Of a DNA stretch of 64,000 bases, positions 53,168-62,010 are shown piece by piece. Made by a program: the position numbers and the translations under genes. The stretch's first letter is position 1. Every line of letters starts with the position of its first letter. The DNA is from Spirochaetes bacterium GWE1_32_154 (lineage in GTDB: Bacteria; Spirochaetota; GWE2-31-10). The notes below the pieces were generated by a model. The model saw only the letters and a program-made list of their open reading frames with translations. It made no database searches and was not told the origin of the DNA. Location of the stretch: positions 1 to 64,000 of the forward strand of contig MIAY01000036.1 in the NCBI GenBank assembly GCA_001829315.1. The letters run 5' to 3'.

Positions 53168-54639
53168 GTACATTTCGAGTTGCAGTATCAATCATTACAA
53201 TTTCTATTATGAGTATATTAATTTCCTGCGATGTTTTTGAAAAACAACCGGAATTTTTTGACAGTACAGTTTTTTTAGCAGATTTAAAGGTTTCTTCCGG
53301 ACAGTTATCGCCGGTATTTGTTAAAACCATATTCAGTTATTCAACTACATTACAACATGATGTTTCTAATTACAGGATAATAGCAACCGGTTCTGTCGGT
53401 CATTCAAAAATTGAGTATTCGTTAAATGGCACTGTCTTTCAAGAAATTATCAGTGGCAAGCAAAGTGATGTTATTAATTTGAAAAGCGGAAATAATACAT
53501 TAATTATTACAATAACAGCGCAGGATAAAACTACTGTTCAAAATTATAAAGTAACAATTAACAAAGAATATGATGCTAATCTAACAAGTTTAGCAATTAA
53601 TACCGGGCTCGATATGCAACCCGTGTTTTCACCGGTTATATATAATTATCAATTATATTGTGAAAATTCACAAGAAACAATTACATTGACACCAGTTGTT
53701 TCTAATCCGAATGCAACAATTGAAGTATCAAAGAATAATGATTCATTTCTTCCGCATACAAGTGATACTGCGATACCACTAACTTTGAAGGCAGGCGGGA
53801 ATCAGATACAATTCAGAGTAACTAATGAGGTGACTGTAAAAATATATACGCTCATGATTACAAAAGGATATTATATAGAAACGGTGCGTTTTGAAGACGC
53901 AACAGATGTTATGATTCAGGATCATACAATTGATCTGACTTCTTTTCGTGCAGGCAAATATGAAGTGTCTAATAAAGAATGGGCCGGCGTAGTTACATGG
54001 GCATCTTCAAATGGGTATACATTTACTACTTCTATAGTATCTGATACAACATCGGATAAACCGGTTTCTTCAATCAGCTGGCGTGATGCTATAGTCTGGT
54101 GCAATGCTGCAAGTGAAAAAGATGGTTTAATTCCATGTTACAATTTAAGTAATTCTAATGTGATTAGAAGTTCAACAGAAGGTGGTATTGATACGCCGGT
54201 TGTTAAATGGGATGCTACCGGCTATCGTTTACCAACAGAAGCAGAGTGGGAATATGCAGCTCGATTTGTTAGTGATACTTCATTGTCTAATTCGTCTAAA
54301 GCAAGTGGTGAAACAGATGTGATTACCATAGATGCAGTTGCCTGGTATAGTGGAAATAGTGAAGCAAATGTTCATACGCGGGGAACAAAGACTGCTAATG
54401 CAAGTGAAATATTTGATATGTCCGGTAATGTTTCTGAATTTTGTTTTGACGTATATCATGCTGATGTAAGCGGTTGGGTTACAACGGATCCGTTTATGGA
54501 TACTGGAGCAGTAAACAGGGTAATTCGGGGTGGCTCCTGGAGTGATGCCTCTACCGATTGTGCTACAGGATATAGAAGTGAAGGTGTTAATTCATCAGAT
54601 GTCAGTGATATGTGGGGATTTAGAGTGTTTATACGATAA
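53164..54639 (+). CDS. Lipoprotein with cadherin-like repeats and a SUMF1/formylglycine-generating-enzyme-like domain
   Basis: A 491-residue protein. The signal ends LISC (lipobox, about residue 22). Two cadherin-like beta-sandwich units (about 35-140 and 140-235) carry the IFSYSTTL and VIYNYQLYC patterns. The SUMF1/FGE-sulfatase domain is at about 255-490: KYEVSNKEWAGVV, SSISWRDAIVWCNAASE, GYRLPTEAEWEYAAR, EIFDMSGNVSEFCFD and RVIRGGSWSD. Surface proteins of this build are common in spirochaetes and Bacteroidetes; most lack the catalytic Cys pair of true FGE and are likely structural or binding proteins. It overlaps the upstream gene by 4 bases and the convergent STAS gene by 11. Confidence 0.85.
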   Translation: MSTFRVAVSIITISIMSILISCDVFEKQPEFFDSTVFLADLKVSSGQLSPVFVKTIFSYSTTLQHDVSNYRIIATGSVGHSKIEYSLNGTVFQEIISGKQSDVINLKSGNNTLIITITAQDKTTVQNYKVTINKEYDANLTSLAINTGLDMQPVFSPVIYNYQLYCENSQETITLTPVVSNPNATIEVSKNNDSFLPHTSDTAIPLTLKAGGNQIQFRVTNEVTVKIYTLMITKGYYIETVRFEDATDVMIQDHTIDLTSFRAGKYEVSNKEWAGVVTWASSNGYTFTTSIVSDTTSDKPVSSISWRDAIVWCNAASEKDGLIPCYNLSNSNVIRSSTEGGIDTPVVKWDATGYRLPTEAEWEYAARFVSDTSLSNSSKASGETDVITIDAVAWYSGNSEANVHTRGTKTANASEIFDMSGNVSEFCFDVYHADVSGWVTTDPFMDTGAVNRVIRGGSWSDASTDCATGYRSEGVNSSDVSDMWGFRVFIR

Positions 54640-55009
54640 TTTCTTTATTAATAACTTTCGCGCCCTGGTAAATGAGAGTAAATGATTTTGAAATAGATTG
54701 CTGGCAATTAACTCCGAGTTGAGTGTTAATAAATATTTCATACCGGTCATCTTTAGGCAGTTTCGTGAGTTTGATAAGCCATGCTAACAACTCACGAATA
54801 CCGGATGAATTGATAAATGTTAATCCGGTTATGTCAAGTGTGATAAATCGAAAGCCGTAATATAATAAATCATTATGCAGGTCGGTGAAAAATGGTTCAA
54901 GTATTGGTTTAGGATATTGTAAATCAATTGAGCCCTTTATAAATACAGTACTTTCTTCTGTGTAAAGATGGAGTCGTTCTGTTTTAACCGGTTTAACTAT
55001 AAGCCTCAT
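54629..55009 (-). CDS. STAS-domain-like regulator (Slr1659-type)
   Basis: A 126-residue protein resembling STAS anti-sigma-factor antagonists: strand VFIKGSIDL, strand FITLDITGLTFINSSGIRELLAW with Ser at the phosphorylatable position, and a C-terminal strand pair. The layout (short N-terminal strand, small-molecule or partner loop) is closest to the Slr1659-type group that partners with a SpoIIE/RsbW-like protein elsewhere. It follows the SxtJ-like gene by 16 bases on the same strand, with AAGGAAG before ATG. Confidence 0.65.
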   Translation of the reverse strand: MRLIVKPVKTERLHLYTEESTVFIKGSIDLQYPKPILEPFFTDLHNDLLYYGFRFITLDITGLTFINSSGIRELLAWLIKLTKLPKDDRYEIFINTQLGVNCQQSISKSFTLIYQGAKVINKEIIV

Positions 55010-55025
55010 TGTTACTTCCTTTGTG

Positions 55026-55418
55026 CTAAAAAAGTTTTTCTATTTGCTTCGGATCATTACGCAATCGCTTTATCCATCCATTGCTGTTTTTTGCAATATG
55101 ATCTTTTTTTACAAGGCGTAAAATAAAAGATACCGGAGTGATTATACCATAAAAAATAAAAGAGAATGTAAAGATTGTAAGAAAAAAACTAATTATTTTA
55201 AATAAAGTATTCATTATGGTAAAAAAAGGCCAGGAAAACAGCGGATAGAAAATACCGGTCAATAAATGATATGAAGACAGTATAATTGGCGGAGCAATCA
55301 GGTAATATTCATAATCTTTATAGAGCATCATAATTGACAAAATTGCCATACCTATTGCAAATGAAAAAGAAAATGTTCTAAGTTCTTTTATTAATCTCTC
55401 GTAAGCGATTTTTTCCAT
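55026..55418 (-). CDS. SxtJ-family membrane protein
   Basis: A 130-residue protein with three to four membrane helices and a short basic C-terminus (RLVKKDHIAKNSNGW). Size, topology and position, overlapping the carbamoyltransferase by 28 bases, match SxtJ-family proteins that accompany carbamoyltransferases in many clusters. The function is unknown; a membrane partner role is inferred. Confidence 0.75.
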   Translation of the reverse strand: MEKIAYERLIKELRTFSFSFAIGMAILSIMMLYKDYEYYLIAPPIILSSYHLLTGIFYPLFSWPFFTIMNTLFKIISFFLTIFTFSFIFYGIITPVSFILRLVKKDHIAKNSNGWIKRLRNDPKQIEKLF

Positions 55419-57208
55419 TTTTTTATATCCATTTTTTTTATTTGTTTATCCCGTGCAATAATAAAACTTCCAATAATTAAAACATCGATATTTGAACCAA
55501 AAAAACACCGAAGGGCATCAGTCGGAGAACAAACTATCGGTTCACCGCGAACATTAAATGATGTGTTAATCAGCATAGGAACACCCGTTTTCTCATAGAA
55601 TCGATTAATCAATGTGTGATAGACAGGATTGGTTTTATTATTGACTGTTTGAATCCTTGCAGAGTAATCAACATGAGTAACAGCCGGTATCTCAGATCGC
55701 CGGTAATCGAGAATGCCCAAACCTTTTATCGAATGATCAAAAGGAATCCTTTTATTTTCTTTAACTTGTGCGGTTAATAACATATACGGTGAAGGTGAAT
55801 CTGTTTCAAACCATTCAGAAACTTTTTCTTCAAGCACTGATGGTGCAAACGGGCGAAATGATTCCCTGAATTTGATTTTAACATTCATATCTTTTTGCAT
55901 CGTTTCAGATCGTGGATCACCAAGTATAGAGCGGTTTCCAAGAGCCCGGGGGCCAAACTCCATTCGTCCCTGAAACCATCCGATAACTTTTTGATTTATT
56001 AAAGCGTCAACGGTGAAATCAATGAGTTTTTCTTCATCTGCAAATGTGTATACTATATTGTGTTCATCTAAAATTGATTTGATTTGATAGTCTGTATATG
56101 CCGGTCCGAGATATGAACCGTGTTGACTATCAGTTTTCTTATCAACAATTCTTGTGTTGCCGCAATAATTATAATGAACAAATAATGCCGCTCCGAGACT
56201 GCATCCTGCATCTCCTGCTGCCGGTTGTATAAATAGCGAAGAAAATATTTTTGAGTTCAAAATAACTGAATTGGTAACACAATTTAATGCACTTCCTCCG
56301 GCAATAACAAGATTATCAAGTCCGGTAACCGTTTTTGCCCGTCTTACAATATTTAAAACAGCAGTTGTAAAAACCTGCTGAATTGATGCTGCAATATCCA
56401 TATAAAATTGGGTCGGCTTAATATCAGGTTTATTTGGTTTCATACCAAAAAGATTTTCAAATTTTTTACTAATCATTGTCAGGCCTGAAATATAGTTGAA
56501 ATATTTTTCATGAAGTATGTATGATCCGTCTTCATTGAGTGTTATGAGATTTTCTAATATAATGTCGCTATATTTTGGTTCACCATACGGTGCTAACCCC
56601 ATCAGTTTATATTCACCGGAATTTACTTTAAAGCCACAGTAGTATGTAAATGCCGAGTAGAGTAGTCCGAGTGAATGGGGAAACCCGATTTCTTCTATTA
56701 TTTCAATGGTGTTGTCAATACCTTTACCGATTGTTGTTGTTGCCCACTCTCCGGCACCATCAATTGTGATTATTGCAGCTTCTTTAAATGGTGACGGGTA
56801 AAAAGCACTTGCTGCGTGTGCCTGGTGATGTTCGGTAAACAAAACGTTTTTGTTGTATTTGAGGGTTTTCTTAATCGTATCCTCTGTCCATAGTTTGTCT
56901 TTGAGCCAGAGAGGAATCGCTTTTAGCCATGAACGAATACCTATTGGTGCTGTGTGTATATAGGATGATAGTATCCTGTCAAATTTAAGTATCGGTTTAT
57001 CATAAAATACGACATGATCCAATCGATCTATGGTAATCCCCGCTTCTGACAGGCAATAATCTATGCTTTGTCCGGGGAAATTACTATCGCCCTTGATTCT
57101 TGAAAACCGTTCTTCCTGGCAGGCAGCAACAATAATACCGTTTTTCAATAACGATGCAGATGAATCATGATAAAATGCAGAAATACCAAGTATATACGAA
57201 TCATTCAT
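55391..57208 (-). CDS. Carbamoyltransferase (NodU/CmcH family)
   Basis: A 605-residue enzyme with the N-terminal Kae1/HSP70-like domain (AFYHDSSASLLKNG, FTEHHQAHAASAFYPSP, TIDGAGEW, MGLAPYGEP) and the C-terminal YrdC-like domain (GWFQGRMEFGPRALGNRSI, MLINTSFNVRGEPIV). It transfers a carbamoyl group from carbamoyl phosphate through carbamoyl-adenylate onto a hydroxyl of a sugar or natural product. It sits in a three-gene unit with DUF5989 before and SxtJ after. Its acceptor is unknown and could be a surface glycan or a product of the neighbouring island. Confidence 0.92.
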   Translation of the reverse strand: MNDSYILGISAFYHDSSASLLKNGIIVAACQEERFSRIKGDSNFPGQSIDYCLSEAGITIDRLDHVVFYDKPILKFDRILSSYIHTAPIGIRSWLKAIPLWLKDKLWTEDTIKKTLKYNKNVLFTEHHQAHAASAFYPSPFKEAAIITIDGAGEWATTTIGKGIDNTIEIIEEIGFPHSLGLLYSAFTYYCGFKVNSGEYKLMGLAPYGEPKYSDIILENLITLNEDGSYILHEKYFNYISGLTMISKKFENLFGMKPNKPDIKPTQFYMDIAASIQQVFTTAVLNIVRRAKTVTGLDNLVIAGGSALNCVTNSVILNSKIFSSLFIQPAAGDAGCSLGAALFVHYNYCGNTRIVDKKTDSQHGSYLGPAYTDYQIKSILDEHNIVYTFADEEKLIDFTVDALINQKVIGWFQGRMEFGPRALGNRSILGDPRSETMQKDMNVKIKFRESFRPFAPSVLEEKVSEWFETDSPSPYMLLTAQVKENKRIPFDHSIKGLGILDYRRSEIPAVTHVDYSARIQTVNNKTNPVYHTLINRFYEKTGVPMLINTSFNVRGEPIVCSPTDALRCFFGSNIDVLIIGSFIIARDKQIKKMDIKKWKKSLTRD

Positions 57209-57218
57209 ATAAAAATCC

Positions 57219-57377
57219 TTAAAAAAGACTGTATATTAGAGGAGCAAGAGCCGGTGCTTGAGAAATAAGAATAACAGCTCCAAAGAGGCCGAGAATAATA
57301 AGAATCGGCAGTAACCATAGTTTTTTGTTTTCCTTTATATATTGGAAAAATTCTTTAACTAATTTGAATTTAGACAT
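57219..57377 (-). CDS. DUF5989 family small membrane protein
   Basis: A 52-residue protein. It starts MSKFKLVKEFFQYIKENKKLW, broken here only by its single helix LLPILIILGLFGAVILIS, and ends APALAPLIYSLF. This is the typical form of DUF5989, a tiny protein found beside carbamoyltransferase and SxtJ genes. AGGAAG precedes ATG and the gap to the carbamoyltransferase is 10 bases, so it heads the operon. The role is unknown. Confidence 0.8.
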   Translation of the reverse strand: MSKFKLVKEFFQYIKENKKLWLLPILIILGLFGAVILISQAPALAPLIYSLF

Positions 57378-57569
57378 AATTGATCTTCCTTAATTAAAGT
57401 GGCTTATTTCATACTATATTACATTTATACCGGTATTTTTCAATAGTTAAAATCTGAAAAAAAATATTTAAATTATTTTCTAAAAAACGCGGTCTTTTTT
57501 CACTTTTTTTGAATAAATATAAGAGTCAGTTGATCCCGAAGTTTTAGACATCAAAAAAAAGGAGAAAAA

Positions 57570-58265
57570 ATGAAAAAAATTAAAGTACCTGTTATGGGGT
57601 TGGTTAATGAAAAAACGGTTTCCGGGTTTGCATTCTGTGGCGCATCTGCCGGTGGCATAAGCGGTGGTGGCAGCAGTATTACGTATTCAAGTAGTAGTGG
57701 TTCAGGTGGAGGTTCTTGTGGTAGCAGTAGTTCAGCCTCAGTAAGCGGATCTTCGTCATACGGAGGATCATCGTCAGGTGTACGATATAGTAGTGCTTCA
57801 TGCGGTAGAACAGGTTCAGGCGGTAGCGGCTTAAGTACTCCCGTTGCAACTCCGGTAACGAGCCCGTCAAGACCTTCAACTCCGACATATATAACCGGTG
57901 TTATTCAGACACCTTTGAACACAACTGATGTTCATTGTGATATTAATGCATATAATATGGCAACAAAAGCAGGTTATAATGGCGGTACATGGGACGGAAA
58001 CAAAGTAACAGTGGATCAGATTTATACCAAATCATATTCCGGAAAGGGAAGCGGTACTGCGGTTGGTGATGCCGGATATGGTTTTGTTGATATAAAATCA
58101 AATGGCGGATATGATCACATGTTTTATTATACAAATACAGGAAGCGGATTAAAAATTTATGATAGCAATGGAGTTAATCCATTAAAAGAATATAACGGAG
58201 ACTCGTTATTGAATGGTTATTATAAAGGTTCAACAGTAAAATTTGTTGGTTTAGATAAACGATAG
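57570..58265 (+). CDS. Ser/Gly-rich protein with periodic Cys; candidate peptide substrate of the island
   Basis: 231 residues. Residues 1-22 (MKKIKVPVMGLVNEKTVSGF then AF) look like a leader, not a Sec signal. Residues 23-90 are almost entirely Ser, Gly, Tyr and Ala with Cys at 23, 50 and 78 (spacings 27 and 28). A Pro/Thr linker (90-108) leads to a compact C-terminal domain (115-231) with Cys123 in VHCDINAYNMA, His183 in YDHMFYY and IYDSNG near 197-201, an order like papain-type Cys-His-Asn hydrolases. AGGAG precedes ATG. A hairpin repeat begins at the stop codon. The substrate role is inferred from its position before a radical SAM enzyme, protease and exporter; alternatively it is a secreted enzyme with a low-complexity stalk. 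Confidence 0.55.
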   Translation: MKKIKVPVMGLVNEKTVSGFAFCGASAGGISGGGSSITYSSSSGSGGGSCGSSSSASVSGSSSYGGSSSGVRYSSASCGRTGSGGSGLSTPVATPVTSPSRPSTPTYITGVIQTPLNTTDVHCDINAYNMATKAGYNGGTWDGNKVTVDQIYTKSYSGKGSGTAVGDAGYGFVDIKSNGGYDHMFYYTNTGSGLKIYDSNGVNPLKEYNGDSLLNGYYKGSTVKFVGLDKR

Positions 58266-58515
58266 AGGCTCTTGCAAAAATCAAGACGGAAATTTAGAGT
58301 ACTAAATATTCCCTCTTGATGAAAAAAAGGGTACTTTTTTTATGCTTCCGCCATATGCGATCTAATCGCATTAGAGTCTGGTCGCTGAATCGCAGTATTT
58401 CGGGGTACCAAATTACTGTAGCTGCTCGACCATGCAACCAGGGTAGCTTCTTGCAAAAACTCGAGATAAAAAAAGAGTACTTTTTTATAAAAAAGAGTAT
58501 TTTTGCAAGAAGCTC
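58264..58515 (+). repeat. Dispersed nested-hairpin element, expanded copy 5
   Basis: It begins exactly at the stop codon of the Ser/Gly-rich gene with AGGCTCTTGCAAAAATCAAG and contains the palindrome ATGCGAT/ATCGCAT. It ends with the GCTTCTTGCAAAAA...TTTTTGCAAGAAGC hairpin. Compared with copies 1 and 4 it has extra segments, including a TGGTCG...CGACCA inner pair at about 58379-58432, making it about 250 bases. It fills the whole gap to the next gene. Confidence 0.75.
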
Positions 58516-58544
58516 GATAAGAAAAATATTAAAAGAGGTGACGT

Positions 58545-59426
58545 ATGTTAATAAGCGTAATTCGATTGGTGATTTATTGTGCGGTATTTATAATTGGAAC
58601 AAAACTTAACAGTACACCATTACCGGATACTGTCAATAATAACCGGATTGATACGGTTTTTAATAATGAATTTACCAGTTACACAATTGAAGACATTGAT
58701 AATGATAAACAATCTGAACTTGTTGTCATGACCGTAGGGGGTGACACTGAAAATCCCGATGAGTTATATCCTGAGTTTTCAATAACTGTGTATAAGTCAG
58801 ATTCTGCTGGCTTATGGACTAAAATTGATACAATAAATAACGATGAAATGCTGTATTACAGACCGGCTAAAGCATATAAGGAAAGAATTATTCAAAAAGG
58901 TCTGAATACCGTGTTAGGAGGTAGTGATAGATTAATGTATGTACGGAATTCTACTAAAGATGGTACAAAAATCATTATGATCCCCGTATTTATGAATGCT
59001 TTCTATGCTGTTAAAATCATTTCGTATGACAATAAACAGTTAAAACAACGAGCTGAGATTGAAGGACTTGAATTAATAATCGATTCAGATAATGATGGAA
59101 ATTATGAATTCATAGGCAGGGATATAAAAAGTGATACAGCTTCAGTTTCTTTAGTTGGACATACCTATTTTTCTTATAGTTTTAAAGGTAATGAATTGAA
59201 TAAATCAGAGGTATTGAATGATGTGGTTTTCAAAGAATTGTTACGTCGAAAAGACAATCAATTTAAGAAAACAAATACCATCAATGACTTTGTTACTGCC
59301 TATTTATTTCAAATAGCTCAAAAAAGAAATAAAGATGCAAAAATCTGGTTTAAAAACAATGAGAAAAAAATAAAGAACCAGGCTTTAGCTGCAACAATTT
59401 TGAATGATCTAAAAAGTAAATTTTAA
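58545..59426 (+). CDS. Secreted protein with Asp-rich (VCBS/FG-GAP-like) motifs, function unknown
   Basis: A 293-residue protein with an N-terminal hydrophobic signal (about 1-24). Two calcium-loop-like sequences, IEDIDNDKQSELVV and IIDSDNDGNYEFIG, resemble the D-x-D-x-D turns of VCBS/FG-GAP or EF-hand-like repeats. The C-terminal 70 residues are helical and Lys/Asn-rich. No family is recognised. AAGAGGTGA precedes the ATG. It lies between the Ser/Gly-rich gene and the radical SAM gene and may be part of the island; a hairpin follows its stop. Confidence 0.5.
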   Translation: MLISVIRLVIYCAVFIIGTKLNSTPLPDTVNNNRIDTVFNNEFTSYTIEDIDNDKQSELVVMTVGGDTENPDELYPEFSITVYKSDSAGLWTKIDTINNDEMLYYRPAKAYKERIIQKGLNTVLGGSDRLMYVRNSTKDGTKIIMIPVFMNAFYAVKIISYDNKQLKQRAEIEGLELIIDSDNDGNYEFIGRDIKSDTASVSLVGHTYFSYSFKGNELNKSEVLNDVVFKELLRRKDNQFKKTNTINDFVTAYLFQIAQKRNKDAKIWFKNNEKKIKNQALAATILNDLKSKF

Positions 59427-59433
59427 CAAAATT

Positions 59434-59463
59434 ATGGTGGAGTAATGCTCCACCATGGTTTTT
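59434..59463 (+). terminator. Hairpin with T run before the radical SAM gene (possible attenuator)
   Basis: Perfect 9-bp arms ATGGTGGAG and CTCCACCAT with a 5-base loop are followed by GGTTTTT. It lies 8 bases after one stop codon and 20 bases before the next start. A leaky terminator here would lower enzyme expression relative to upstream genes. Confidence 0.55.
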
Positions 59464-59483
59464 ATGAAAAAATGGAGAAAAAA

Positions 59484-62000
59484 ATGATTAAATATACAAA
59501 TGAACTATATGAAATAACAGATGCAAAAACGCAGGTTTCTGCACAAATAATTGTTCCGCTTATAGTAGACCTTTTTAAACCGCAATCAGTTCTTGATGCG
59601 GGGTGCGGACATGGAATCTGGTTAAACGAATTCAGAAAACATGGAATAGAAGATACGCTGGGGATTGATTTTTCAGATGATGCAATTATTTCAGATGATG
59701 AAACAATTATAAGCGGAGACTGGTCGGTTCCTGTAGAAATAAATAGACAATTTGATATGGTTTTATCTCTTGAAGTTGGTGAACATATTCCTGAGAATAG
59801 AGCTGATATGTATATAGATAATTTAACACGTTTGTCAGATGTTATTATATTTTCAGCAGCGATTCCCGGACAGGGCGGACCCGGCCATGTTAATGAGCGA
59901 TGGCCTTTTTACTGGCAAAAGAAGTTTAATGAAAAAGGTTTCAAAGGGTATGATGTTATACGGGAAGCAATCTGGGAAAACGATACGATTCACCCGTGGT
60001 ACAGACAGAATATTATTATTTTCATTAAAGAAGATTCTAAATACATAGCAAATCTTCCTGAACATACAGAGGAAATACGGTCACTTGTTCATCCTGAAAT
60101 ATACTCGAATAAACGTGGTGCAGGAGAACTTTTCTATTGTAACCCTGATTTGAAAATTAATCGGTTTAATGACGGGTATTATAAGATTTTATTTCATACA
60201 AGCGGTGATTTATTAATTATTGATCGACCCGAAATCATAAAGTATCTTGATATTCTCACATCCAATGGCGGTGCTGCGTTTATTAATGATTTTTCCGATT
60301 TAAATGCATTAGATTATCTTCGTGAAAACGACATCATACGAAAAGTTGTTAACCCTCACCTCAAAGTTCAGAAAAACCCCGATTGTATAACACGATTAAG
60401 TATTGAGGGCAGGCTGATTTATAATCACATTACAAAAGAAACGTTTGTTTTAGATCCGATTGAAGATATTATATGGAATACAATCGGGCTTGGAAAAAAC
60501 ATGATGTTTATACTCGGTGAATCATGTCTTGAAAAAATTAAAATAACGATACCTGATTTATTGGATGGTATGGAAACAATGTTAAAAAATAATTTATTGT
60601 ATGCTTTTAGTCGTGAAGAACAGATTATATATGAAAAAAATGACATACGATATGACGCTGTTGTTATGATTGACCCGCGAAAAAGTGCTTATAAAAAAGA
60701 ATTTTTTGATACCTATATGATTATGTCTTTACTGGACGGCCGGGTTATATTACTTGATAATTTCTATGGAAGAATGTGGGAACTCATGAATGAACGGCAA
60801 GAAATTTCAGCAATTATTGACACGCTTTCAAAAGAGTTTGGAAACAGAAAGTATGATGTGTCTGACATAACCGGTTTTATTTATTACATGCACGAAGAAG
60901 GTTTTTTGCACCTGAGCGGTCAGGCTGGAACTGCCATAAAAACCGGTATTGAAATCGGGAAAAAAAGCAGGTTACTTGTTAACTGGCATAATACATTAAA
61001 TGACCAGAAAGACATCGAGAAATTTCTATTATACAGCACTTCGCCCTGGTTTGCGGTGTGTGAAGTGAATTATGAATGTAACTTCAAATGTATAACCTGT
61101 TATGCCTCGGAATACTGTGAAAATGAAGTGAAAACAGAAAGACCTTATTTAAATACTGAGGAATATAAGAAGTTGGTAATTGATCAGTTACGGGATGAGA
61201 ATGTTTTTCATCTGACATTTATGGGCGGTGAACCATTTTTACGTGATGATTTTGAGGAACTGTACAGTTATGCTGTGTCAAAAGGTTTTTTTGTGAAAAT
61301 ACAAACGAACGGTTCTTTAATCGATAAAGAAACGGCAAAGAAAATAAAAGATGCCGGTGTAAGGCAGGTTGAAGTGAGTCTTGACGGAGTTGATAGCGAA
61401 ACAAACGATTATATTCGAGGAAAAGGTTCATTTGATACTGCAATACAAGCTCTTACATTATTAAAGGAAGCAGAAATCCCGAGAGTCGGTATTTGTTTTA
61501 CCATTACAAAACATTCATTAGGTCAGGTTGAAAAATCAGTTGATTTTGCACGGTCACTTGGGATAGATGAAATCTTCTTTTCTCTCTATGCGCCGATGAG
61601 TCATAACGAAGCGTTGAATAAAGAATTAAAATTAACCAATCACGAAAATAGTGAATGTATACAATTGATTCGTGATTTACAAATGAAAAATACGGACATG
61701 GTTTTGTTTGCAATTACCGATTGTGAAGCGGGTAAACGGGTTTGTGCTATCGGGCCGTCGGGGGATGTGAGACCGTGTACACTTCATTCAGCAGTTGCCG
61801 GTAATATCAGGGATATAAGTTTCAAAGACATCTGGTATTCAAGCCGGGTTTTTCGTGAAATCAGATGGCCTTATCTGGTAAAGGAAAGTTGCAGTTCGTG
61901 CGGCAGTAAGTTTTTCTGCAGTCAGACTTTTTGCAGTGCAAGAGAATATCTCTATAATGGAAGAAATGTCGGTGAAGAATGTATACAAATTGATGCGTAA
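59484..62000 (+). CDS. Methyltransferase - PqqD-like repeats - radical SAM/SPASM fusion protein
   Basis: 838 residues from the ATG at 59484 (GGAG 7 bases upstream). Residues about 20-185 form a class I methyltransferase (VLDAGCGHGIWLNEF). Three PqqD/RRE-like segments follow at about 230-290, 306-375 and 416-480; the last (DGRVILLDNFYGRMWELM...) is the clearest. A radical SAM core starts at about 530 with the cluster motif CNFKCITC, then FMGGEPFLRDDF and QVEVSLDGVD. A SPASM domain closes the protein (CAIGPSGDVRPC, CSSCGSKFFC, FCSAREY, final Cys). PqqD-like domains bind leader peptides, so this should be a peptide-modifying maturase carrying its own methyltransferase. It is followed after 10 bases by the subtilase. 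Confidence 0.82.
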   Translation: MIKYTNELYEITDAKTQVSAQIIVPLIVDLFKPQSVLDAGCGHGIWLNEFRKHGIEDTLGIDFSDDAIISDDETIISGDWSVPVEINRQFDMVLSLEVGEHIPENRADMYIDNLTRLSDVIIFSAAIPGQGGPGHVNERWPFYWQKKFNEKGFKGYDVIREAIWENDTIHPWYRQNIIIFIKEDSKYIANLPEHTEEIRSLVHPEIYSNKRGAGELFYCNPDLKINRFNDGYYKILFHTSGDLLIIDRPEIIKYLDILTSNGGAAFINDFSDLNALDYLRENDIIRKVVNPHLKVQKNPDCITRLSIEGRLIYNHITKETFVLDPIEDIIWNTIGLGKNMMFILGESCLEKIKITIPDLLDGMETMLKNNLLYAFSREEQIIYEKNDIRYDAVVMIDPRKSAYKKEFFDTYMIMSLLDGRVILLDNFYGRMWELMNERQEISAIIDTLSKEFGNRKYDVSDITGFIYYMHEEGFLHLSGQAGTAIKTGIEIGKKSRLLVNWHNTLNDQKDIEKFLLYSTSPWFAVCEVNYECNFKCITCYASEYCENEVKTERPYLNTEEYKKLVIDQLRDENVFHLTFMGGEPFLRDDFEELYSYAVSKGFFVKIQTNGSLIDKETAKKIKDAGVRQVEVSLDGVDSETNDYIRGKGSFDTAIQALTLLKEAEIPRVGICFTITKHSLGQVEKSVDFARSLGIDEIFFSLYAPMSHNEALNKELKLTNHENSECIQLIRDLQMKNTDMVLFAITDCEAGKRVCAIGPSGDVRPCTLHSAVAGNIRDISFKDIWYSSRVFREIRWPYLVKESCSSCGSKFFCSQTFCSAREYLYNGRNVGEECIQIDA

Positions 62001-62010
62001 GGAATAAACA

